From the NCBI GenBank assembly GCA_964367685.1, contig CAYIYM010000007.1:1-64000 (forward strand): a stretch of DNA of 64,000 nucleotides, written 5' to 3'. The notes under the pieces were generated by a model. It was not told the origin of the DNA, did no database searches, and saw only the letters and a program-made list of their open reading frames with translations. The stretch is from CAUPWF01 sp964367685 (GTDB lineage: Bacteria > Bacillota > Clostridia > Lachnospirales > Lachnospiraceae). How positions within the stretch are numbered: position 1 is the stretch's first letter; each line of letters begins with the position of its first letter. This document shows, piece by piece, positions 26,474 through 33,761 of the stretch. Position numbers and translations under genes: made by a program.

Positions 26474-26516
26474 TTTTTCTTCTCCTTCTAATATTTCTCT
26501 CACCTTATAAAATCAC

Positions 26517-26550
26517 TATATAGAATTAACCTTAACCTTACTTTAAAATT
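26517..26550 (-). promoter_or_regulatory. Promoter and response-regulator box of the VTC operon
   Basis: A -10 TATATA (26517-26522), 5-bp gap, then a 23-bp element (26528-26550) ending in CTTTAAAATT on the plus strand. It matches 21 of 23 positions of the element before the response-regulator gene, with the same 5-bp spacing to the -10. As the element replaces the -35, activation by a bound OmpR-type regulator is the simplest reading. Confidence 0.7.
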
Positions 26551-26556
26551 GAAAAT

Positions 26557-26597
26557 AAAAATCATCTTACAATTTTAAACATTGTAAGATGATTTTT
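26557..26597 (-). terminator. Intrinsic terminator of the two-component operon
   Basis: Perfect 17-bp stem with a 7-base loop, flanked by A/T runs on both sides. It lies 20 bp past the sensor-kinase stop codon and could work in both directions. Confidence 0.9.
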
Positions 26598-26616
26598 GAT
26601 GTTCTTTTAGTTCAAT

Positions 26617-27813
26617 TTAAAAAATAACTGAGATTACAATTTCTTTTCCAGTTTTACTTTCAGCAGCAATTTTCGCTATATGTTTATCACAAATTGATTT
26701 TGCAACAGATAGGCCTATTCCAAATCCACTTGTATCACTATTTCTAGATTCATCAGCTCTATAAAAACGCTCAAACCAATTATCATGTTTTCCTACTTTA
26801 ATATCATCACAAGAGTTTTCTATAACAAATTTTTTCTTGCTACCATAAGAAGTAAGTGAAACTCGTAAAACTCCTTGACTATATTTAACTGCATTTTCCA
26901 TGAGTATAGCAAGTAATTTTCGAATAATTTCTTCATCCCCATTATAACTAAGATTTTGATTGATTTCAGAAGTAAACTCTAAGTTTTTATTTTTTATAGC
27001 TGAAGCAAATTCACTCAACGTATCCTCGACAGCATCTGAAAGAGAAAACTCCGTTTTTCTTAATTTCACTTTTTCCTCGTCAAGTTTAGCAAGTGAAATT
27101 AAATCCTCTACCAATGTGTTCAGCCTTGAAATTTGTGATTTGATACTATCCGTCCACTCACTATCACCATGATCAATTTCTATAACCTCGCAATCAGCTT
27201 TTATTATTGCAAGTGGCATTTTAAACTCATGACTAACATCAGTTATAAATCTCTTTTGTTTTTCGTAACTTAAAACAATTGGTGATACAGCTTTTTTAGA
27301 AAGCATGCAAGCTGAAATAAAAATCAAAACAACCGCGAAACCTACTATTAACACTGAATATAACATATATTTTTCAAATCCTATCATTTCTTCCTCTATA
27401 TCCAGAAAAATATATGAATAACCAGTTATGTTTTCAGTTTTTACAAATCTGAAATCATCAATAGTTCCTGAATCTTGCTCAGCATTGCTCACTATTTCTG
27501 TATATGTAGTAGCATCAGCAGCTGAAATAGAACTTATATTTTTCGTATCAATATATACTATTTCATTATTTGTATTTAAATGCACTAAAAAAAATCTTGT
27601 AGTAAATGCAAATTCTCGCGGTACTCTTGGATGTGGTGATGCCCCCATATTTACATCAAATTTTTCATTAATGAGAATTTCCAAAACCTCATCTGAATAT
27701 GACATAATCGAATTATAATTTATGATATTAATCGTGACTGCAATTAAAATCATAACAATTACACTGATTAAAGTTGTAAGTATAATAAATTTTCTTTGTA
27801 ATTTTTTCAACAT
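26617..27813 (-). CDS. Sensor histidine kinase of an OmpR-type two-component system
   Basis: A 398-residue membrane kinase. Transmembrane segments are near 9-31 and 150-171, with an extracellular sensor of about 115 residues between them. Then come the H-box FITDVSHEFKMPLAI (His195), the N-box LLAILMENAVKYS and the G-box GFGIGLSVAKSI. The start at 27813 has GGAGG; a longer in-frame start lies within the regulator gene. It begins 1 bp after the regulator stop codon. The signal is unknown; the sensor domain has no motif I can name. Shared promoter elements tie it to the VTC operon. Confidence 0.92.
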   Translation of the reverse strand: MLKKLQRKFIILTTLISVIVMILIAVTINIINYNSIMSYSDEVLEILINEKFDVNMGASPHPRVPREFAFTTRFFLVHLNTNNEIVYIDTKNISSISAADATTYTEIVSNAEQDSGTIDDFRFVKTENITGYSYIFLDIEEEMIGFEKYMLYSVLIVGFAVVLIFISACMLSKKAVSPIVLSYEKQKRFITDVSHEFKMPLAIIKADCEVIEIDHGDSEWTDSIKSQISRLNTLVEDLISLAKLDEEKVKLRKTEFSLSDAVEDTLSEFASAIKNKNLEFTSEINQNLSYNGDEEIIRKLLAILMENAVKYSQGVLRVSLTSYGSKKKFVIENSCDDIKVGKHDNWFERFYRADESRNSDTSGFGIGLSVAKSICDKHIAKIAAESKTGKEIVISVIF

Positions 27814-27814
27814 A

Positions 27815-28483
27815 TTAAACCTCCAAAGAATATCCAGTGTTCCTCGTTGCTTTGATTTTAACTGTACTTTCAAGTAGTGTTAGCTTCTTCCTAAGATAAG
27901 AAATATACACCCACACTACATTTATCTCTGTTTCACTATCATATCCCCAAATCTTTTCCAGAAAACGTTCAGTAGGAATGATCTGGGCATTATTTATCAT
28001 AAGCATTTCCATCATTTGAAATTCTTTACTCGCAAGTTTAAATGACTCTTTATCCGAATAGAGTTCAAATGTTTTGCGATTTAAATTTATATTGCCAACC
28101 GTAAGCACTGAAGAAGTGCTATCACTCACCGATCGCGTGATTGCTCTAATTCTCGCTAATAACTCTTTTGTATCAAATGGTTTTGTAAGATAATCATTTG
28201 CACCTAAATCTAATCCTGCTACCTTATCATCGATTTGAGATTTTGCCGTAAGCATAATTACAGGTATAAGATTTCCTTTTTCCCTTATGGTTTTTAACAC
28301 AGTAATCCCATCTATTTTTGGCATCATTATATCTAAAATTACACCATCGTAATTTTCGGTTTCTAAATATTCCAAAGCTTCTCTTCCATCAAAAACTGCA
28401 TCGACTGAATAGTTATAATGCTTCAATATTTTGACAAGTGCTTTTGAAAGTTGTCGTTCATCTTCACATAATAATAATCTCAT
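27815..28483 (-). CDS. OmpR/PhoB-type response regulator
   Basis: A 222-residue regulator. The receiver domain (1-115) has acidic pocket CEDE, phospho-acceptor Asp51 in ILDIMMPK, Thr in MLTAKS and Lys in YLTKPFD. The C-terminal winged helix (about 125-222) has KEFQMMEMLM and VWVYISYLRKKL. GAGGTG precedes the start. The gene follows the same 23-bp element as the VTC operon, so it most likely activates itself and that operon. Confidence 0.94.
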   Translation of the reverse strand: MRLLLCEDERQLSKALVKILKHYNYSVDAVFDGREALEYLETENYDGVILDIMMPKIDGITVLKTIREKGNLIPVIMLTAKSQIDDKVAGLDLGANDYLTKPFDTKELLARIRAITRSVSDSTSSVLTVGNINLNRKTFELYSDKESFKLASKEFQMMEMLMINNAQIIPTERFLEKIWGYDSETEINVVWVYISYLRKKLTLLESTVKIKATRNTGYSLEV

Positions 28484-28502
28484 AATATCACCTCTAATTT
28501 AG

Positions 28503-28536
28503 ATTATACCACAAACCTTAAACATACTTTAAAATT
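28503..28536 (-). promoter_or_regulatory. Promoter and autoregulatory box of the two-component system
   Basis: Perfect -10 TATAAT (28503-28508), 5-bp gap, then the 23-bp element (28514-28536) that recurs before the VTC operon. Within it, TTAAAGTA and TTAAGGTT look like two tandem half-sites 11 bp apart, one helical turn, as OmpR-family regulators use. Confidence 0.75.
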
Positions 28537-28600
28537 CTAACTTTACATATTGTGTTTCATTAATTTAATGAATTTTATTCCATGGATACGAAAAATTAAA

Positions 28601-28639
28601 AACCCCATGAATTACCTTATCACGGTTTTTCATGGGGTT
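28601..28639 (-). terminator. Intrinsic terminator of the DEAD-box helicase gene
   Basis: Perfect 11-bp stem AACCCCATGAA/TTCATGGGGTT, 17-base loop, followed by T-rich sequence on the minus strand, 20 bp past the stop codon. Confidence 0.9.
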
Positions 28640-28659
28640 AATAATTGTTTCACTATTGA

Positions 28660-30246
28660 TTATTTTTGATTGGCTGGTTCAATGGCAATTGACTTTCCTT
28701 TGATTTTTGCATTTTGCATTGCTGCTAAAACTTCTTTTGCATATTCTCTTGGCACTTCAACAAATGTATATTTGTCATACATATCAATTGTTCCAATTAA
28801 TTTACCTGGCATTCCACTTTCACCAGCAAGGGCACCTAGGATATCTCCTGGCTTTGCTTTGTTTTTCTTCCCTATGTTGATAAATAATCTTACCATTCCA
28901 GGCTCTTCTGCTCCAGTATCTCCGAAATTCATTTCTTCGCCATCAGCTTCTTCTTTATTTCCTAGAGCTAATTTAAGAAGTGCTGCCGCCATATCCATTG
29001 CAGTATATCCTGATTCGTTGATTTTCTCTTCGATGATTTGAATTAATCTTGTGTTATCATCGCCTTCCATCACGTTATCAATTTGATTTAATAAATTTTC
29101 AATCTTTGTGTTTGCAACGTCGTCACTTGATGGAACTTTTTTAGCTAAGATCTTTGTCTTGCAATATCTCATGATATCTTTTAGTTTATAAACTTCTTTT
29201 CCTGATACAAACGAGAAAGCTGTTCCAACTCTTCCTGCTCTTCCAGTACGACCAATGCGGTGTACATAATATTCTTCATCTTGTGGAATATCATAGTTAA
29301 ATACGCACTCCACTTCGTCAACATCAATTCCACGTGCAGCAACATCTGTAGCAACAAGAATTTCCGTCGTTCCTTTTCTAAAGCTTTGCATTACACGATC
29401 ACGTTGTTGCTGTTTCATGTCTCCATGTAACCCTGCTGCAAAGTAACCTCTTCCAATCAATGCAGTCACAAGTAAATCTACTTGCTTCTTTGTATTACAG
29501 AAAATTACAGATAATTTGGGTTGATAAATATCTAATAATCTAGATAATACTTCTTCCTTGTTTTTAGGTCTCACTTCATAATAGAATTGCTCAATATTAG
29601 GCACTGTTAACTCTTTCTTAGTTACCTTAATTAATTGTGCGTCCTTTTGATACTTTCTTGTAATATCCATAATAGGCTTTGGCATTGTAGCCGAAAATAA
29701 TATTGTTTGTCTTTCTTCAGGTACACCTTCAAGTATTGTTTCAATATCTTCACGGAATCCCATGTTCAGCATTTCGTCTGCTTCATCAAGGATTACTGTA
29801 TGAACATCATCCATTTTAATTGTTTTTCTTCTCATATGGTCCATTACACGACCCGGTGTGCCAATAATAACTTGTGTACCTGATTTTAGAGAACGAATTT
29901 GCTTTGCAATTTCTTGCCCACCATAGATAGGTAGTACTTTTACATTATGCATATATTTTCCCAAGCTACGGATTTCGTCTGCAACCTGAATTGCCAACTC
30001 TCTAGTAGGACACAAAACAATTGCTTGCAACTTTTTGTTTTTCGGTTCAATTTTTTCTAACATTGGAATTCCAAATGCCGCTGTTTTACCAGTACCTGTT
30101 TGAGCCTGACCAATTACGTCAACTCCTTCTTTAATTACAGGAATCGCTTTTGTTTGAATCGGTGATGCCTCTTCAAATCCCATTGCTTTTACTGCTTTAT
30201 AAGTCTCAGGCGATAACCCAAGTTCTTCAAATCTTACTGTTTCCAT
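28660..30246 (-). CDS. DEAD-box ATP-dependent RNA helicase (DeaD/CshA type)
   Basis: A 528-residue RNA helicase for ribosome assembly, RNA decay and cold adaptation. All core motifs are present: Q-motif with FEEASPIQTKAIP, motif I AQTGTGKTAA, PTREL, DEAD, SAT, ARGID and HRIGRTGRAG. After a dimerisation-type linker (about 375-440) a C-terminal RNA-binding domain of DbpA type starts near 450 (MVRLFINIGKKNK) and ends with the protein. GAGG lies upstream of the start. The gene has a leader of about 270 bases with an early terminator, so strong post-initiation control is likely. Confidence 0.95.
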   Translation of the reverse strand: METVRFEELGLSPETYKAVKAMGFEEASPIQTKAIPVIKEGVDVIGQAQTGTGKTAAFGIPMLEKIEPKNKKLQAIVLCPTRELAIQVADEIRSLGKYMHNVKVLPIYGGQEIAKQIRSLKSGTQVIIGTPGRVMDHMRRKTIKMDDVHTVILDEADEMLNMGFREDIETILEGVPEERQTILFSATMPKPIMDITRKYQKDAQLIKVTKKELTVPNIEQFYYEVRPKNKEEVLSRLLDIYQPKLSVIFCNTKKQVDLLVTALIGRGYFAAGLHGDMKQQQRDRVMQSFRKGTTEILVATDVAARGIDVDEVECVFNYDIPQDEEYYVHRIGRTGRAGRVGTAFSFVSGKEVYKLKDIMRYCKTKILAKKVPSSDDVANTKIENLLNQIDNVMEGDDNTRLIQIIEEKINESGYTAMDMAAALLKLALGNKEEADGEEMNFGDTGAEEPGMVRLFINIGKKNKAKPGDILGALAGESGMPGKLIGTIDMYDKYTFVEVPREYAKEVLAAMQNAKIKGKSIAIEPANQK

Positions 30247-30301
30247 TAATACCTCTTTCTATTCTCAACATTGAAAAGTCTATCTCTAAACTTTAGCGAC
30301 T

Positions 30302-30358
30302 TGCGCGGTTACACTGTAACATCCTACTTTACGCGCAGATTCTACTCCCTTACGGAGT
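30302..30358 (-). promoter_or_regulatory. Stem-loops in the proximal helicase leader
   Basis: A 6-bp outer stem (30302-30307 with 30332-30337) encloses a GTTACAGTGTAAC hairpin (30308-30320), and a second hairpin ACTCC/GGAGT lies at 30344-30358. They sit 55-110 bases before the start codon. They could affect translation or RNA stability; the function is inferred. Confidence 0.5.
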
Positions 30359-30366
30359 CCCTTTTA

Positions 30367-30472
30367 CTCTATAGGAAAATATATGTCATAATGTGACTCT
30401 TTATTTAACATATCATAGACATTTCCTTACGATATTATTAATCTTGTCTCAAACATATGCTTTCCTATAGAG
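30367..30472 (-). promoter_or_regulatory. Long-range inverted repeat in the helicase leader
   Basis: Arms 30367-30385 and 30454-30472 pair in 17 of 19 positions around a 68-base loop. The upstream arm (in RNA terms) begins right after the U-run of the leader terminator, so only read-through transcripts could form this structure. Confidence 0.6.
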
Positions 30473-30473
30473 C

Positions 30474-30505
30474 AAAAAAATAATCCTAAACCGAAGCCAA
30501 GGATC
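30474..30505 (-). terminator. Leader terminator/attenuator upstream of the helicase gene
   Basis: As RNA, AUCCU and AGGAU close an inner GGC-UUCG-GUU hairpin with a UUCG tetraloop, followed by seven U. It lies only about 10-40 bases after the predicted transcription start and far from any stop codon, so it should attenuate helicase transcription. Confidence 0.7.
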
Positions 30506-30521
30506 TAAGCACAACTTTCAG

Positions 30522-30550
30522 AGTATAACAGTCACAATTCTGCTTGTCAA
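30522..30550 (-). promoter_or_regulatory. Sigma-A promoter of the DEAD-box helicase gene
   Basis: Perfect TTGACA (30545-30550), 17-bp spacer, TATACT (30522-30527). The predicted start near 30515 gives a leader of about 270 bases. Confidence 0.85.
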
Positions 30551-30592
30551 GCAATATTGCTCTATTAAATTTTATTTTTTTTTAATTTTCTC

Positions 30593-30621
30593 TTTACAAA
30601 CGCTTCTCAATACAGTAATAT
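30593..30621 (+). promoter_or_regulatory. Sigma-A promoter of the hemolysin III family gene
   Basis: TTTACA (30593-30598), 17-bp spacer, TAATAT (30616-30621). The expected transcription start, about 30628, rules out translation from the first in-frame ATG and supports the start at 30685. Confidence 0.65.
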
Positions 30622-30684
30622 CAATATATGCTTAATGTAGTTTTCATTACTACATGTAATCACATTACTATTGCGAGGTGGAAT

Positions 30685-31338
30685 ATGTCAATTCAAAATC
30701 TTAAAGATCCAGGAAGTGCAATCACTCATTTTATCGGAATGCTGATGGCAATTTTTGCAGCTGTCCCACTTATTATTAAGGCCGCTAGTGAACCATCGCC
30801 AATTTACGTAATCTCTATCACAATTTATGCTGCTAGTCTTATATTGCTCTATGCCGCAAGCACCATTTACCATTCTCTTGATTTAGGAAAAAAAGGGAAT
30901 ACCAATTTAAAAAAATTTGATCACATGATGATTTCCGTACTCATTGCAGGTAGTTACACCCCTATCTGTTTATTAGTTCTCGATCGCCCGCTTGGAATTA
31001 TTCTACTAGCACTTGTCTGGGCTATCGCAATAATTGGAATTATTATCAAAGCTTTCTGGGTTCACTGTCCAAAATGGTTTTCATCTACATTATATATTGC
31101 AATGGGGTGGACTTGTGTATTAGCATTTACTCAACTAATTAATAACTTATCACCAGCTGCATTTTCTTGGCTATTATCAGGTGGTATCATTTACACCATT
31201 GGTGGAATCATATACGCGTTAAAGCTTCCTATCTTTAGTAAGCTTCATAAGCATTTTGGAAACCATGAAATCTTCCATCTTTTTGTTATGGGCGGAAGCA
31301 CTTGCCACTTTGTCTTAATGTATGTGTTTATACTATAG
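30685..31338 (+). CDS. Hemolysin III / PAQR family membrane protein
   Basis: A 217-residue integral membrane protein with seven hydrophobic segments. Family motifs are present: DPGSAITHFIG at the N-terminus, YAASTIYHS, KFDHMMISVLIAGSYTP and, at the end, HEIFHLFVMGGSTCHF, whose conserved His residues bind zinc in PAQR proteins. The start has GAGGTGG four bases before ATG. It is one of only two plus-strand genes and is divergent from the helicase. Some homologues are called hemolysins, but a lipid or membrane homeostasis role is more general. Confidence 0.9.
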   Translation: MSIQNLKDPGSAITHFIGMLMAIFAAVPLIIKAASEPSPIYVISITIYAASLILLYAASTIYHSLDLGKKGNTNLKKFDHMMISVLIAGSYTPICLLVLDRPLGIILLALVWAIAIIGIIIKAFWVHCPKWFSSTLYIAMGWTCVLAFTQLINNLSPAAFSWLLSGGIIYTIGGIIYALKLPIFSKLHKHFGNHEIFHLFVMGGSTCHFVLMYVFIL

Positions 31339-31354
31339 CAAGAGCCGAAAATAT

Positions 31355-31402
31355 AAGGACAATGCAATACAAATGATATTTCATCTATTCTGCACTGTCC
31401 TT
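31355..31402. terminator. Convergent terminator between the hemolysin III gene and csrA
   Basis: A 12-bp stem (AAGGACAATGCA with TGCACTGTCCTT, one mismatch) around a 24-base loop, between two converging genes. T-rich sequence follows on the plus strand, so it mainly ends the hemolysin III transcript. Confidence 0.65.
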
Positions 31403-31415
31403 TCTATATTTATTT

Positions 31416-31634
31416 TTATAGTATTTTATGTTTTAATTTTTCAAAATCGGCTTTTGGCATCACTGCTTCTTCATTAACTAAAGTTGCCTCTATTAATTCT
31501 TCTCGTAAGATTTTCACATCTTGGGGTGCTTCTATAGCTATCTTCACACCATCGGCACCTACGTCTACAATAGAAAGCTTAATAGTATCACCTATAAGCA
31601 AAGTCTCACCTTTTTTTCGTTGTAACACTAACAT
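31416..31634 (-). CDS. csrA: Carbon storage/translational regulator CsrA
   Basis: A 72-residue RNA-binding dimer that blocks ribosome access at GGA-containing hairpins; in Bacillus it represses flagellin translation. The typical start MLVLQRKKGETLLIGD and the IKIAIEAPQDVKILREE core are present. AAAGGGGG precedes the start, 1 bp after fliW. FliW binds and sequesters CsrA, coupling flagellin secretion to its synthesis. The flagellin gene itself is not in the window. Confidence 0.97.
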   Translation of the reverse strand: MLVLQRKKGETLLIGDTIKLSIVDVGADGVKIAIEAPQDVKILREELIEATLVNEEAVMPKADFEKLKHKIL

Positions 31635-31635
31635 A

Positions 31636-32070
31636 TTATGCCCCCTTTCGCTGAATGTCTTTTAACATGTGGCGAAATTGATATTCTTGGGTGTCAAGCA
31701 TCACTTGTATCGCTTGCATATTTTCCGTGTTAACAACAATTGGGCACTTCAAATTCACAGTACTCTCTCCTATGGTCTCCTTCACTACACAAACTAAATA
31801 GTAAGACAAATTCCCTTCATCCTTTACATTCAATCGTTCTTTGTCTTCATTACTTAATATAGGATTATATGAATCCATAAGTGCAAATGGATTCATCAAA
31901 ACAAATGCAACATCCTCATCTTCAATACTGCATAAATTTAGAACATCGGTATTCTCTTCGTTAATAGGAAATGCAACAAATTCTTTTTTATCTTCAAATC
32001 CGAAAATACCTTCATTAAAATGGATAATCTCTTCTTCACATAATAGCGATTGATCTATCATATTTAGCAT
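31636..32070 (-). CDS. fliW: Flagellar assembly factor FliW
   Basis: A 144-residue FliW protein that binds flagellin and, when free, antagonises CsrA. Family sequences IHFNEGIFGFEDKKEF, NPFALMDSYNP and CPIVVNTENMQAIQVML are visible. GGGGGAG lies just before the first ATG. It is followed at once by csrA, the standard arrangement that makes the two products in parallel. Confidence 0.95.
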   Translation of the reverse strand: MLNMIDQSLLCEEEIIHFNEGIFGFEDKKEFVAFPINEENTDVLNLCSIEDEDVAFVLMNPFALMDSYNPILSNEDKERLNVKDEGNLSYYLVCVVKETIGESTVNLKCPIVVNTENMQAIQVMLDTQEYQFRHMLKDIQRKGA

Positions 32071-32091
32071 ACGTCTCCCCCTTTATATTTA

Positions 32092-32715
32092 TTAGGCTTT
32101 CACATCCACCACTTCTCCATGACCTGGCATAGAACTTGGTGGCACATAGATTGGGTCACCAATATACTCAATCTGAACTTCTGGATGTTGGTTGATTTCT
32201 ATCTCAATTGTTCCAGGAATAAATTCTATCTTCCCTGCACCTATCTTCCAATCAAAATTAGCCTTATCCCAGTCATACTGAATTCGCATTTCATAGGGAT
32301 TCCCTTCTGCTGAAATTTCTATTGGTTTGCTTGGAGAAAATCCTAATGCAACATCTGGAACATTATCTAACTGTATTCGGTTCTTAAAAATGCGATCTAG
32401 CGCTTCTGCGCCTTGTCCTATTTGAGTAGTCAATAACATCTTCCCCTCTTGTGCGAATTGAGCTATAGCGTTGTATGCAGCTGTCTTTCCTTTTTCTGCA
32501 TTTTGATACACAGACGTCATAGTAGTTGGTGTTATGGAATTTCTTGCATCAAAGGAATCAATTTGTATCTTAATTGGCCTTCCTCTCAAACGATTGCCTT
32601 CTATGTCTGGCACCACTTCCATGATAGCTGAACCACTACCTTTAGCAATTTCTGCTTTGTTGATTTGTAACTCATATTCAATTGGAATGGTGGTTATTTT
32701 TAAAAGTTGTTCCAT
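32092..32715 (-). CDS. DUF6470 / YviE-like flagellar-locus protein
   Basis: A 207-residue protein of the YviE/DUF6470 type, found between flgL and fliW in Firmicutes. It has no signal peptide or membrane segment. The first third contains ATTAM-like helical sequence (NAEKGKTAAYNAIAQFAQEG), the rest beta-rich stretches with repeated PGxIEIEI patterns. Its role is unknown; position suggests assembly or export. AAAGGAG lies eight bases upstream. Confidence 0.85.
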   Translation of the reverse strand: MEQLLKITTIPIEYELQINKAEIAKGSGSAIMEVVPDIEGNRLRGRPIKIQIDSFDARNSITPTTMTSVYQNAEKGKTAAYNAIAQFAQEGKMLLTTQIGQGAEALDRIFKNRIQLDNVPDVALGFSPSKPIEISAEGNPYEMRIQYDWDKANFDWKIGAGKIEFIPGTIEIEINQHPEVQIEYIGDPIYVPPSSMPGHGEVVDVKA

Positions 32716-32753
32716 CTGCTTACTCCTTTCTCCCTTTATATAGACACTTTAAC

Positions 32754-33749
32754 CTAACTCATAAAATCTAATAGCGAATTATTTAATATATTAGTCCCCA
32801 TTTTCAAAGTCAAATTATAAATATATTGCTCATAAGTAAAATTAGTAATCGCTTCTGCCGTTTCTATACTTACTTCAGCATCATAATGCTCTGTCAAATT
32901 TAGTTTCTTATCCTCTAATTTCACTTCTGTATTTTCAAGTAATCGACTTTTACTTCCTAGAGCTAGCAAGTCATCTTCCATCAATGCAATCCCCTCACCA
33001 AGCAAAGCCCACTGCTTTTCGTATAATTCTCGGTCAAATGGCTCTCCGTCTAGAGTATCTGCCATCTCTCCAACCAATGCAACTACATTCTTAGACATTC
33101 CATCTGCCGTTTTTCCATAACCAGTCATTCCGACACCAGGAAGTGCAGCATTGAATGCACTAGATTCTACTACGTTTCCTAATGCATCGAACTTAATTCC
33201 AAATCCTAAATCAACATATGCCTTCTCTGCTTCCATCACCGCAAAGGTGGTGTCATTCCCAACATCAGACACATCCAACCCTCTATATGTAACCGTCCCA
33301 TCTACTTCTAATTTGAATGGAGGTTCTTGTGCGTCATTTCCTCCTAATACAAAAGCATCTCCATACTGAGAATTCAAATTAAATACCATCGTTGTCATAG
33401 CATTTCTCAATGATTCCGCATAGGTTCCTCGCACCTCTGTATTTACATCGCTCAGTGCTTCAATAGAATGCTTATTATTGATTTCTTTCAATACATCTAA
33501 TGTATCTGTCAAAGCATCTTCTTGTGTATCTTGCCACTTAACAGTGTCTGTAACCGCTTTTAAATAGTCCTCATTCTTCGCATATTCATTTTCTATTCGA
33601 ATCGCACTTGCGGCCGCACCCGGATCCTCAAATGAATACTGGAATTTTCTTCCAGTTTCTGCCTGAATTCTTGCACTGTTCAGCCCTGAGAGCGAAGAAT
33701 TTAATGAGGTTGCATAATTTTTCATAATCATATTATTTGTTATTCGCAT
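32754..33749 (-). CDS. flgL: Flagellar hook-filament junction protein FlgL (HAP3)
   Basis: A 331-residue junction protein between hook and filament. The flagellin-like N-terminus MRITNNMIMKNY is followed by the helix NSSLSGLNSARIQAETGRKF, and the C-terminus ends in LNNSLLDFM after a long coiled coil. AGGAGG before the start. It follows flgK at 12 bp in the flgM-flgN-flgK-flgL transcript, which has a sigma-28 type promoter. Confidence 0.94.
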   Translation of the reverse strand: MRITNNMIMKNYATSLNSSLSGLNSARIQAETGRKFQYSFEDPGAAASAIRIENEYAKNEDYLKAVTDTVKWQDTQEDALTDTLDVLKEINNKHSIEALSDVNTEVRGTYAESLRNAMTTMVFNLNSQYGDAFVLGGNDAQEPPFKLEVDGTVTYRGLDVSDVGNDTTFAVMEAEKAYVDLGFGIKFDALGNVVESSAFNAALPGVGMTGYGKTADGMSKNVVALVGEMADTLDGEPFDRELYEKQWALLGEGIALMEDDLLALGSKSRLLENTEVKLEDKKLNLTEHYDAEVSIETAEAITNFTYEQYIYNLTLKMGTNILNNSLLDFMS

Positions 33750-33761
33750 ATGTTGCCTCCT

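Noticed and set aside
30628..30684. Upstream start for the hemolysin III family gene
   Set aside because: The promoter places the transcription start at about 30628, and only the ATG at 30685 has a ribosome site.
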